A stretch of 58,269 bases of DNA. Source: Planctomycetaceae bacterium (lineage in GTDB: Bacteria; Planctomycetota; Planctomycetia; Planctomycetales; Planctomycetaceae). The position numbers were made by a program, and so were the translations under genes. Location: assembly GCA_016795145.1 (NCBI GenBank), contig JAEUII010000041.1:1-58269 (forward strand), given 5' to 3'. This document shows, piece after piece, positions 50,802 to 58,269 of the stretch (within the stretch, counting starts at the first letter, position 1; each line of letters starts with the position of its first letter). The notes below the pieces were generated by a model that made no database searches, was not told the DNA's origin, and was given only the letters and a program-made list of their open reading frames with translations.

Positions 50802-52417
50802 GCACTCAGGATTCCAGGGGCTTTTTCGGCTGGCTACGACGGCTGTTGTTTGGTGATCCGATACCGGCGCCAAAGCAAGCAGCCGCTTCTGCAGCAACGT
50901 CGACTCATGGCACTGCAAAGCCAGTGACGACCGCACAGAATCCGGCCCAGCAGCAGAACGCACCCTCCTTGAAGGCAGGTCTCGATGCTTCATCGTTCCT
51001 GCCAATCACGCGTGACGAGATCATCAGTTCCACGCGCACTCGCTGGTTATGGTCCGGGGCGTTTTGGGGACGTCGCGACCTGATTCCTCCGGTGAGCGAC
51101 ACTCGCACGAAGCTGATCGACCGTGGCATGCTGACTCAGGGGATGCTGACCGCTGAGCAGCTTGCGGAGATTCACCGAGTCGGACTGGAGATGGATGCTG
51201 TTCGCCCATCGATGACCCTGATTCGAAGTGAGGCCGAAAAAGCCGGCGCGGAAGCGGTTGTCGCCAGCCGGGAAGAACGCAAGAAAATCAAAGCTCAGAA
51301 GAAGGAAGAGGCAGCCCGGCGAAAAGAGCAGCGAGCCAGGGACATCGCAGCAAGATTTGCCACGGACATCACTTACCTCGGCCGGCGTGTTTCCGGACGG
51401 CTGAATGATCGAACAAGCGATGTCGCCAAACTGGAAGCCGCAGCACTGCCGGTCCTGCAAACTCCCGCTGATGTGGCCGGGGCCCTCGGACTGACGATTC
51501 CCCAGCTTCGAGGACTCGCGTTTCACAGCGAAGTCACAAGCCGTTCGCATTACATTCAGTTTTCTATTCCAAAGAAGTCCGGTGGCGTGCGACTTCTCAG
51601 CGCGCCTCACAGACGACTTGCAAACTGTCAGAGATGGATTCACACACAGATCCTGAGCAAGCTGGAAGTGGCAGCTCAGGCACACGGATTTGTCGTGGCG
51701 CGGAGTACCGTGACGAATGCAACGCCTCACTGCGGAAAGGCGGTCGTCTTCAACACGGATCTTGAAGGTTTCTTTCCCTCCATCACGTTTCCTCGTGTAA
51801 GGAAGGTGTTTCAGAGACTTGGGTATTCGCCGGCGGTTGCAACCATCCTGGCTTTGTTGTGTACGGAATGTCCGCGACGAACTGTAGAGTTCGGCGGACA
51901 GACGTTATTCGTCGCCACAGGCCCGCGCGCGCTGCCTCAGGGCGCATGCACGAGTCCGGCACTTTCGAATCAGGCGGCGCTGCGACTGGACCGCCGCTTT
52001 CAGGGCCTCGCGACTCGAATGGGGCTGACTTACACTCGGTACGCCGATGACATCACCTTCTCAGGCAACGAGGAACTCAAGTCACGAACCGGATACCTGA
52101 TGGCCCGCATTCGTCATGTGGTTCAGGATGAAGGATTCCGTGTGAACGAAGCGAAGACGCGTGTGCAGCGGCAAAGCACCGCGCAGTCTGTCACCGGCCT
52201 GATCGTGAACGAACGACCCGGAGTTCTTCGCTCCAAAGTGCGACGTTTGCGAGCGATTTTGCATCAGGCGAAAAGTTCGGGCCTTGAAGCGCAGAATCGT
52301 GATAAGCACCCGAACTTCCGAGCGTGGGTTGAGGGCATGATCGCTTACATCGCGATGTCGCGCCCCGACACAGCGGAAGTGCTTCGTCAGCAATATGCTC
52401 AGATCCGCGAGACTTAA
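50798..52417 (+). CDS. Retron-type reverse transcriptase
   Basis: A 539-residue RNA-directed DNA polymerase beginning with the ATGA overlap at 50798. An N-terminal extension of about 190 residues includes a Lys/Arg/Glu coiled coil (about 141-184). The polymerase then shows the retron motif NATPH (307-311) after HGFVVARS, the first catalytic Asp in NTDLEGFFPSI (321), LPQGACTSPALSNQ (about 379-392), catalytic YADD (415-418) in YTRYADDITFSG, and the VTG motif (465-467) of retron enzymes. The enzyme should copy the msd part of its RNA into multicopy single-stranded DNA primed from a 2'-OH. No fused second domain is present. Extra N-terminal length recalls the Myxococcus Mx162 enzyme. Confidence 0.93.
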   Translation: MSTQDSRGFFGWLRRLLFGDPIPAPKQAAASAATSTHGTAKPVTTAQNPAQQQNAPSLKAGLDASSFLPITRDEIISSTRTRWLWSGAFWGRRDLIPPVSDTRTKLIDRGMLTQGMLTAEQLAEIHRVGLEMDAVRPSMTLIRSEAEKAGAEAVVASREERKKIKAQKKEEAARRKEQRARDIAARFATDITYLGRRVSGRLNDRTSDVAKLEAAALPVLQTPADVAGALGLTIPQLRGLAFHSEVTSRSHYIQFSIPKKSGGVRLLSAPHRRLANCQRWIHTQILSKLEVAAQAHGFVVARSTVTNATPHCGKAVVFNTDLEGFFPSITFPRVRKVFQRLGYSPAVATILALLCTECPRRTVEFGGQTLFVATGPRALPQGACTSPALSNQAALRLDRRFQGLATRMGLTYTRYADDITFSGNEELKSRTGYLMARIRHVVQDEGFRVNEAKTRVQRQSTAQSVTGLIVNERPGVLRSKVRRLRAILHQAKSSGLEAQNRDKHPNFRAWVEGMIAYIAMSRPDTAEVLRQQYAQIRET

Positions 52418-53818
52418 ATGTCCAGCGAATCGACGTACGACAGTCCCGCGTTGCCATTGTTTCCTCTTGCGGTCACGGCCTTTGAGGAGTTCATGCTGCG
52501 GGACGATCGGGCCTCATTGCCAATGTCGTTCTTTATCGAGATCGGCCTGACGGGTGCGCTGAATCGGCCACAGCTGGAACTCGCATTCCACCGCGCGCTG
52601 CAACGACACCCAATGCTCAGCGCTCGAATACGCTCGGGGTGGCTCCACGATGTTTGGGTCGAGGGAACAGCTGATGCCCGAATCAGCTGGCTGAACACTT
52701 CAGATCAGTTACCCGGCCCGAGTGACCGCTGGATTGATCTGAAAAAAAATGGCGGGCTTCGATGCTGGATCATTTCGGCGGACCAGTCTCATCGTGTGAT
52801 CTTCCAGTTCCATCATGCCTCGACAGACGGAATTGGGGCACTCCGTTTTATCGGCGATTTGCTCGCACTGTACGGACTCGCAACAGCGACTGGTGACCAG
52901 GAGCATCCCGTCCTTGAACCGATCGACCACCATCTTCTGCCACGACGAGGTGACTACTGGCAAAGTGGCCGACCATCGAACTTCTGGCCTCGTCTCTGGT
53001 TTCGACTCAGAGAAGTCCTTGGACAGTTTCCCTGTCCGCTTGCCCGTCCGCGCGGCGCGAAGAAGTCCGCTGATCCCGAAACGCAAACGGCGTCTCCATC
53101 ACAACGTCTGTTTATTACGCGAGTCCTGGAGAACCGTGAACTTCGACGTTTAAACAAAGCCGCTTCTGACCGAGCAATCACGCCGAATGACATTCTGACG
53201 TGGGCGATGTTCCAAACGCTGCAGCATTGGAACGAACTCCACGGCGCCGCGAAGCCTGGCACCGTGTATCGCATCATTTTGCCCACATCGGTTCGAACGC
53301 CCGACTATGACAACTGTTCCGCATCGAACATCCTGGCGTATTCCGTCATGACGAAATGCGGGCGAGAGATTTCCGACTCGAAGCTTCTTTCAGTCATCGC
53401 CCAGGAATCGGCAGTCTCCGTCAGCGGCCAGGAGGCCGGGATGGTTCTGATGTGCCTGAATGCCGGACGCAGAGTCCCAGGCTTGCTGGCCGGTTTCACA
53501 GCCTTACCCCTGTGTCTTTCGACTGCTGTGCTGGCGAATGTCGGCGATGTGCGACGACAACTTTGCAATCAGTTTCCGTTGAAGCAGGGAAAGATCGTCG
53601 CGGGCACAGTGACAATGGAGTACCTTCTGGGCGTGGCTCCGATTCGTCCGAAAACGAATCTGGCAATCTCTCTGGGAAAATACGCAGGAAAACTATTCAT
53701 CAATCTGAACCTCAATCCAGAATCCTACAGTGACGCAGAGGCGGAAGTACTGGCGGATCTGTTTGTCGAACAGATCCGAAAGATTCAGCCTGCTCAGGAT
53801 GATGAACCGACGGCCTAA
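52418..53818 (+). CDS. Condensation-domain/acyltransferase family protein
   Basis: A 466-residue CoA-dependent acyltransferase-fold protein with the catalytic HHASTDG (132-138, the HHxxxDG motif) and a C-terminal region (NLAISLGKYAGKLFINLNLN) like wax-ester synthases, PapA proteins and free-standing condensation domains. It would make an ester or amide from an acyl-CoA. The ATG follows directly on the TAA of the reverse transcriptase (TAAATG), so it is almost surely on the same transcript. It has no carrier-protein partner nearby. A fatty-acid desaturase gene follows 36 bp later, which suggests a lipid role. Confidence 0.88.
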   Translation: MSSESTYDSPALPLFPLAVTAFEEFMLRDDRASLPMSFFIEIGLTGALNRPQLELAFHRALQRHPMLSARIRSGWLHDVWVEGTADARISWLNTSDQLPGPSDRWIDLKKNGGLRCWIISADQSHRVIFQFHHASTDGIGALRFIGDLLALYGLATATGDQEHPVLEPIDHHLLPRRGDYWQSGRPSNFWPRLWFRLREVLGQFPCPLARPRGAKKSADPETQTASPSQRLFITRVLENRELRRLNKAASDRAITPNDILTWAMFQTLQHWNELHGAAKPGTVYRIILPTSVRTPDYDNCSASNILAYSVMTKCGREISDSKLLSVIAQESAVSVSGQEAGMVLMCLNAGRRVPGLLAGFTALPLCLSTAVLANVGDVRRQLCNQFPLKQGKIVAGTVTMEYLLGVAPIRPKTNLAISLGKYAGKLFINLNLNPESYSDAEAEVLADLFVEQIRKIQPAQDDEPTA

Positions 53819-53854
53819 TGATCGTCAAAGTTCGACGACGGTAGAGTGCATCGC

Positions 53855-54865
53855 ATGACCAGTGCCCAGTCAGAACATTCCACGAATCTCGCTGAGGGAC
53901 GCAGCGACATCTGGCTGCGCTTTCTGATGTTCCCGGGCCTGGCGTTTTCGCTCTATCCCTTCTTCATTGCAGGCGCAGGTGGCGACGGGATTATTGTGCG
54001 ATCACTTTGGGTGACGTTTCTGTCGTACTGCTGGTTTTGTGTGGGCGGAGCTTTCCACGAAGCGGCTCATGAAACCCTGTTTGCAAACCGGAACGCAAAT
54101 CGATTCGTTGGCATGATCATAGGATCGATTGTCTTTATCCCTCTCAATGCGTACCGGGAAACCCACCGGCTGCATCATGCCTATTTGAACTCGTCGAGAG
54201 ACTATGAGATGTGGCCATACTGCGATCCGAAAGCGTCGCTGTGGTTTCGAAGACTGTTTGTGGTTTTCGACATCGTCCTGGGAGTTGCCTCGGCACCGCT
54301 GATTTACGGTCGAATTTGGCTTCTTCGAAACTCGCCACTGGCACCCGCCGTTCGACGTACGATTTCGATGGAGTATCTGATCTGCCTGGTTTTCTGGGGT
54401 ACCGCAATCACAACGCTCCTCGTGAGCTTCAAAATGACGGGGCGAACGTGGGCTGATTTTCGGATCGAATGGATCCTGCCGCTGGTCCTTTCTTCATCGG
54501 CCAACAGCATTCGCAAACTGGTTGAGCACCTTGGAATGCCGAGCACCGATCCGATCCTGGGAACTCGAACGATCGCTGGTGGCAACGCTTACTCCCGGCT
54601 CTGTCGGTATTTCAACTTCAATATCTCGGTCCACGGCCCCCATCATCGATTTCCGCGACTTTCGTATGCAGAGCTTTCGCCGAAGCTGCAGCAGTACAGG
54701 AGCCAGCATCCGGAACTGCAAGTCCCCGTGTTCGCCTCTTACCTTGCGGCCTTCGTAAACATGCTTCCAAGCCTGCGAAACCCAGCAAGTGGCGACGGAC
54801 TAAATGGTGAATCAAGCGGCCCGCCGGCACTCTCGAACTCGCCTGATGATCCAAACATCTGGTGA
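53855..54865 (+). CDS. Membrane fatty-acid desaturase family protein
   Basis: A 336-residue integral membrane di-iron enzyme with the three His boxes: HEAAHE, HRLHHAY and HGPHHRFP. Membrane segments are visible at FLMFPGLAFSLYPFFIAGAG, SLWVTFLSYCWFCVGG, FVGMIIGSIVFIPL, and the YLICLVFWGTAITTLL pair. It would introduce a double bond or a hydroxyl group in a lipid or carotenoid. The frame opens at a GTG (53846), but the ATG at 53855 with AGAG upstream is a better start. It follows the acyltransferase on the same strand and ends the apparent operon. The tail (about 40 residues) is disordered. Confidence 0.92.
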   Translation: MTSAQSEHSTNLAEGRSDIWLRFLMFPGLAFSLYPFFIAGAGGDGIIVRSLWVTFLSYCWFCVGGAFHEAAHETLFANRNANRFVGMIIGSIVFIPLNAYRETHRLHHAYLNSSRDYEMWPYCDPKASLWFRRLFVVFDIVLGVASAPLIYGRIWLLRNSPLAPAVRRTISMEYLICLVFWGTAITTLLVSFKMTGRTWADFRIEWILPLVLSSSANSIRKLVEHLGMPSTDPILGTRTIAGGNAYSRLCRYFNFNISVHGPHHRFPRLSYAELSPKLQQYRSQHPELQVPVFASYLAAFVNMLPSLRNPASGDGLNGESSGPPALSNSPDDPNIW

Positions 54866-54934
54866 TCCATCGAGCTACAGGCGAAGAAAAACAGTCGCGC
54901 CGCCATCCGTATTCGACCGTCTTCGGGTGAATAG

Positions 54935-55729
54935 TCACAAGCCAAGAAATGCCAGGCCGTGCAGGGCGAGGCTGTCGACATACAGGCTATTCGGCAAATG
55001 GTCGGCAAGCTGTCGTCCGCCTCCGCCGGTGATGAACAGCTGCGGTGCCTGAGACTCATTGAAGTTCTTCTGTGCCGCAATTGCCAATCGCTCTGAGATT
55101 TCACGCACGGCCCCGAGCTGACCGACAAACAATCCCGCCAACATCGCGGCTTCGGTGTTTCGGCCCGGCAGTGAGGGCAGGGCCGTCAGCGTTTCGTCGA
55201 CATCCAATAGCGGCAATCGGGCCGTATAGTCATGCATGGCATGAGCCGACAGTCGCAGTCCCGGAAGAATACTGCCTCCTCGAAATGTGCCGTCGGACGT
55301 CACGAGGTCAACGGTGGTCGCAGTCCCGGAATCCACAACGATGGCAGGGCGACCGGCATCTTTCAACCGTGCAACAGCAAGTGCGTTCAGGAGTCGGTCG
55401 ATCCCAACGCGCGATGGAAAGTCGACATCCACCTGAACCGGAATCTGCTGAAAACTGCTGACGACAACGGGAGCATGCTGTTTCAGCGGCCAGCGACGAA
55501 TCAGCTCATCTCGCAGATCTGGATCACTTCCGGCCACGACGACTCTGGACACAGCTGACGCGTCCAGGCTGTTCCACCATCGAAGAAAGTCGATCGACAG
55601 GTCATTCGTCTGGCTCAGAACTCGCGCGACAATCACCTTCGGATCAACGAAGCCGTTTGCATTCGGCTGAAAGATCCCAAACTTCGCGCGAGTATTCCCG
55701 ATATCGATGGCGACAACAGCAGGCATCAT
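54935..55729 (-). CDS. coaX: Type III pantothenate kinase
   Basis: A 264-residue ASKHA-fold kinase that phosphorylates pantothenate, the first step of coenzyme A synthesis, in the cytoplasm. Landmarks are AIDIGNTRAKFGIF (phosphate loop), PSRVGIDRLLNALAVA, IVVDSGTATTVDLV (catalytic Asp), GSILPGLRLSAHAMHDYTA and FITGGGGRQLADHL. Full length. Two Met codons open the frame. It lies 14 bp after the YHS lipoprotein gene as transcribed, so co-transcription is likely. It converges on the desaturase gene. Confidence 0.96.
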   Translation of the reverse strand: MMPAVVAIDIGNTRAKFGIFQPNANGFVDPKVIVARVLSQTNDLSIDFLRWWNSLDASAVSRVVVAGSDPDLRDELIRRWPLKQHAPVVVSSFQQIPVQVDVDFPSRVGIDRLLNALAVARLKDAGRPAIVVDSGTATTVDLVTSDGTFRGGSILPGLRLSAHAMHDYTARLPLLDVDETLTALPSLPGRNTEAAMLAGLFVGQLGAVREISERLAIAAQKNFNESQAPQLFITGGGGRQLADHLPNSLYVDSLALHGLAFLGL

Positions 55730-55743
55730 GGTAGCGATTCGTG

Positions 55744-56796
55744 TTACTTCTTTTCTTTTTCTTTGTCACGCTGAGCCGCCAGGGCAATCCACTTCTCCGG
55801 ATCTTCGTCAAAAGCCGCGCGGCATCCGCTGCAGCAGACCCAGTAGGATCGTCCTTTATAGGTAACTTCCGTCGTCCCAAGACCTTCGGAAATGATACAG
55901 GTCTTTTCTGCATAGTCCGAATCGCTGGCAGCCAGACTCGTTCCTTCACGCTGAGTCGACACGGTATCGAAACGATTGAATGCCGCCGCCTGTCCTCGAC
56001 GCCTGCCGACTTCCAGCAGGTAGCGATTGTTTTCCTGCTGCGCAATCGCGAGCTGCCACAGTTCGCCATCGGCGCCAGCTTTGTCCTGATCAAAGAGAAT
56101 TGTGAAGACCTTGTGGAGTTTGTCGTCACTTCCGACAACCTCATGCACAGGCTCGGAGTAATCGCCGGTGAAATTGCGAGTCACGCCTCCAGCATCGGTC
56201 GTCGTTAGCTGAAACTTCTGAGTTGCCGTATCCCATGTCAGACGGCCAGACTTCACATAAGGACTTTTGTCACTGTTGATCACCAGTGCCGGCTGATCCG
56301 GCTTGGTGCGAAGATCCCAGACCCATTCATGCTGGTCGACGGCTTTGAAGTTCTCGTATTCTCGCCGAGTCGTCCCGCGCCACTGCCCAAGCAGGATCTG
56401 CAGCGGCTGAAGATGACTGATCACCGACTGAATCTGCTCAGTCGGAGAGAGTTTCTTCGCGGCGGTGTCTGAACTACCACCACCTTTTCCTTTCAGTCCA
56501 CTGAGGCTGAGCGGTTTGAATTCCACATGTTCGTCATCCGAGCCACCAGCCTTCTCCGAACTGTCGTCGGTTGCTGATGCTCCTTTTGGAGCATCCGAGC
56601 CAGCCACCACCGGAGCATCACCCGGAGTTGCCGCCGGAGCGTCGCCTTCTCCGTCACCGCAGCCACCGACCGCCAACGCAAGCGATGCCGTTAGAGCCGT
56701 GGCCATCAGTTTCTGGATCAAAGAAACACCGGTCGAAGCCGATGGACGGCGATTTTCACCAGAGCACATCAGCTGAAACAGATTCAAAGCGGTCAT
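55744..56796 (-). CDS. Lipoprotein with C-terminal YHS metal-binding domain
   Basis: About 350 residues from the ATG at 56796 (GAGAA upstream); a TTG at 56820 extends it. The signal sequence (TALTASLALAVGGCG) ends in a lipobox. After a disordered, Gly/Ala/Ser/Asp-rich stretch comes a mostly beta domain (QILLGQWRGTTRREYENFK, TWDTATQKFQLTTTDAGGV, HKVFTILFDQDK) that looks like an extracytoplasmic lipocalin-like unit. It closes with a YHS-type domain (TYKGRSYWVCCSGCRAAF, DPEKW), Cys residues of which often bind copper or other metals. Role unknown. It precedes coaX. Confidence 0.8.
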   Translation of the reverse strand: MTALNLFQLMCSGENRRPSASTGVSLIQKLMATALTASLALAVGGCGDGEGDAPAATPGDAPVVAGSDAPKGASATDDSSEKAGGSDDEHVEFKPLSLSGLKGKGGGSSDTAAKKLSPTEQIQSVISHLQPLQILLGQWRGTTRREYENFKAVDQHEWVWDLRTKPDQPALVINSDKSPYVKSGRLTWDTATQKFQLTTTDAGGVTRNFTGDYSEPVHEVVGSDDKLHKVFTILFDQDKAGADGELWQLAIAQQENNRYLLEVGRRRGQAAAFNRFDTVSTQREGTSLAASDSDYAEKTCIISEGLGTTEVTYKGRSYWVCCSGCRAAFDEDPEKWIALAAQRDKEKEKK

Positions 56797-56874
56797 GAGG
56801 AATTCTCGCACAGTGAACAAATACGGTCGGTTGCACGATCACGGCGTGTCTGTACACGTCTCAAGCTGACAAAA

Positions 56875-57948
56875 TCATCGCTGATAAATCGGCAAATACC
56901 CTTTATCCAGCTGAAGCATGATGCAGTTCAGGGCAGTCACATAAACTGTACCGACCTGTGGATCCGCCCAGCCGCCGCCCGACTGCATTTCTCGCAACAG
57001 TTTCTCATTCAGCTCTTCGCGATACTTGTTCCACTCATCGCCACCGGTTCGATAAACCACCTGAGCGAAGTAGAAGTGCATGTAGTGCCAGAAGCCATTA
57101 CTGGAAGTGACTGGTTTGTCGGGCCAGACATTGATGCGACAGAAGTTGCGCATTCGCTGAGTCAACTCGGTGTCGTATTCGCCGGAGTTGTACATCGCCG
57201 CGAGTGCCGCCGCAGTAATTGGAGCCCGCGCCCCTCCTCCTCGAATGCTGTACTGCACTCCGCCTTCAACGGTTGTACAGTCATCGATGTACTTTTTCGC
57301 TCGTTCAATGATCTCTTTGGAAACCGGGATCCCGGCGTTGCGGCAGGCTCGCAAACCCTGCACCTGAGTAATGCAGGTGGAGCCTTCGTCGAAGTCACTG
57401 CCTTCCTTCGCCGAAACATATCCCCAGCCGCCGCGACTTGTCTGAGCATCCGCGCAGAACTGAACCGCACGGGTCAGCACGTCACGCAGTTCTTCCCGAC
57501 GCTGAATGTCCTCTTCTTCGCCGTAGACCTGGCTGAGAAAGACCATCGAGTAACCATGGCCATAGGTGTAGTGATAGTCTTCACGATAACCGATCAGCCC
57601 ATTGGGACGACTCATTGAGAGCAGATAATCGACGGCCAGGCGAATGGACTTGGCGTAGCGTCCGGTCGTCGTCGTCGAACCTTCCGCCAGCATGGCCGTT
57701 CCAGCCAGAGCAGTCATCGCGACGCGATACTGTCCCTGATTCGCTTCCCAGTATCCCTGTCGCTTCTGGAGACTCACAAGGTAATCGAGAGACTGCTGCA
57801 CTGACGTCTCAAGATCCTCAACGCCGCGAGCAATCGACGGGGCCACAACGACCGATAGAAGCAGGCTCAAAATCGGAAGCATTCGCCTTCGCGACAAGAT
57901 GCGAAAAGAGGATCGGGGTGCGAATTGGAATGCAGTTGAATCAGTCAT
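56875..57948 (-). CDS. Secreted alpha/alpha-toroid (prenyltransferase/squalene-cyclase-like) repeat protein
   Basis: About 357 residues from the ATG at 57948 (MTDSTAFQF); the open frame extends to 58077 but the longer N-terminus is unlikely. A signal sequence follows (MLPILSLLLSVVVAPSIARG). The body is built of repeats with Gly-Trp-type and GxW motifs (QGYWEANQGQYRVAMTALAG, SRGGWGYVSAKEGSDFDEG, then GGGWADPQVGTVYVTALNC), which form the alpha6/alpha6 toroid of squalene cyclases and protein prenyltransferases. The cyclase DxDD motif is not present, so it is probably non-catalytic or binds a peptide or glycan. Common in planctomycetes. Confidence 0.85.
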   Translation of the reverse strand: MTDSTAFQFAPRSSFRILSRRRMLPILSLLLSVVVAPSIARGVEDLETSVQQSLDYLVSLQKRQGYWEANQGQYRVAMTALAGTAMLAEGSTTTTGRYAKSIRLAVDYLLSMSRPNGLIGYREDYHYTYGHGYSMVFLSQVYGEEEDIQRREELRDVLTRAVQFCADAQTSRGGWGYVSAKEGSDFDEGSTCITQVQGLRACRNAGIPVSKEIIERAKKYIDDCTTVEGGVQYSIRGGGARAPITAAALAAMYNSGEYDTELTQRMRNFCRINVWPDKPVTSSNGFWHYMHFYFAQVVYRTGGDEWNKYREELNEKLLREMQSGGGWADPQVGTVYVTALNCIMLQLDKGYLPIYQR

Positions 57949-58183
57949 GCGGACAGTGTCCCGAGATCGACAGAACCACGTCGTGCAAACTACCATGAGT
58001 TCACACTGAATATCGGTGGGTTCGCAGTTTCTCAGCAGTCTTCTTCCAGAGCAAGCCCTGAACGGCGACGCCAGCATTCGGTCCGGGAATTAGATTCCGT
58101 CTGCTGAATGCACAAGACGCGTCAAAAACGGCCTATCGACCGACGATCTCGATGATTCCAGCACAACCTCGGGAATGACACAC

Positions 58184-58269
58184 ATGGCGACTCAGCAGTC
58201 GGTTGCAGAGAAAATGGTGGCCTGCTTTGAGGACGCGGGCGACATCACGATTCGGAAGATGTTTGGTGA
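58184..58269 (+). CDS. TfoX N-terminal domain protein (cut by window edge)
   Basis: Only the start is present: MATQQSVAEKMVACFEDAG, then ITIRKMFG, with the Met-Phe-Gly and the acidic residue typical of the TfoX/Sxy N-terminal domain. GGGA lies nine bases before this ATG. Another ATG at 58175 is possible. The family has members linked to competence regulation and many of unknown function; too little is visible to decide. Confidence 0.7.
   Translation, partial: MATQQSVAEKMVACFEDAGDITIRKMFG

Noticed and set aside
1..58269. tRNA, rRNA or other housekeeping RNA genes
   Set aside because: No cloverleaf-like sequence with a TTC-type arm or rRNA stretch was recognised on either strand by reading. 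A covariance search would be needed to be certain.

Overview
The window looks like a chromosomal segment of a planctomycete of the Planctomycetaceae type. The evidence is protein families that are expanded or nearly confined to that phylum: two DUF1501 proteins with twin-arginine-like leaders, a haem-bearing DUF1549/DUF1553 protein, two DUF1080 proteins, a secreted giant with an N-terminal LEPR-LL motif, a DUF6655-like lipoprotein, and Ser/Thr kinases with zinc-ribbon or RDD additions. Base composition is moderately GC-rich throughout. I saw no rRNA, tRNA or CRISPR array. Species cannot be resolved from this stretch. LAYOUT. 1-7 kb: a LysM protein cut by the left edge, a palindromic repeat cluster, a DUF1501 and a DUF1080 protein, DNA polymerase I (with a decayed proofreading domain) and, divergently, rpsU. 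7-10 kb: a two-gene hydroxyproline-catabolic operon (epimerase plus FAD oxidoreductase) and an acetyltransferase gene broken by one amber codon. 10-20 kb: a long minus-strand run with two unknown genes, nadA, an M24 peptidase, membrane proteins (one with a possible RNase-like domain), a kinase-RDD fusion, pgk, an LptF/LptG-type permease and a small zincin. 20-29 kb: a lipoprotein, a KDG-type sugar kinase, DUF1501, a sugar transferase, the DUF1549/DUF1553 protein and a short-chain dehydrogenase. 29-31 kb: a complete IS4-type insertion sequence with inverted ends and a likely 9-bp target duplication. 31-34 kb: DUF1080, rpmE, prfA. 34-42 kb: a roughly 1,400-residue extracellular calpain-like protease with DQFG-type Ig repeats, facing a divergent ABC exporter and HlyD-type adaptor pair. 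42-46 kb: a beta-ketoacyl synthase homologue lacking its whole catalytic triad, a Phd/VapC toxin-antitoxin pair and a second kinase. THE MOST INTERESTING LOCUS, 46.4-54.9 kb: two tandem copies of a 196-bp element are followed by a probable retron. It has a HEAT/ARM-repeat protein, a structured intergenic region with all the hallmarks of an msr-msd RNA (20-bp a1/a2 inverted repeat with 19 matches, two short msr hairpins, a perfect 16-bp msd stem), a winged-helix/SWIM zinc-finger protein, and a retron-type reverse transcriptase with NAxxH, YADD and VTG motifs. The genes are joined by ATGA overlaps. The RNA lies before the SWIM gene, not directly before the reverse transcriptase. An HHxxxDG acyltransferase starts immediately after the reverse-transcriptase stop codon and a desaturase follows, so the transcript may also carry lipid-modifying functions. 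54.9-58.3 kb: coaX, a YHS-domain lipoprotein, a secreted alpha/alpha-toroid protein and the start of a TfoX-domain gene. Between genes the window carries at least four families of imperfect palindromes of 65-145 bp, three of them present more than once. They look like REP/MITE-type elements.
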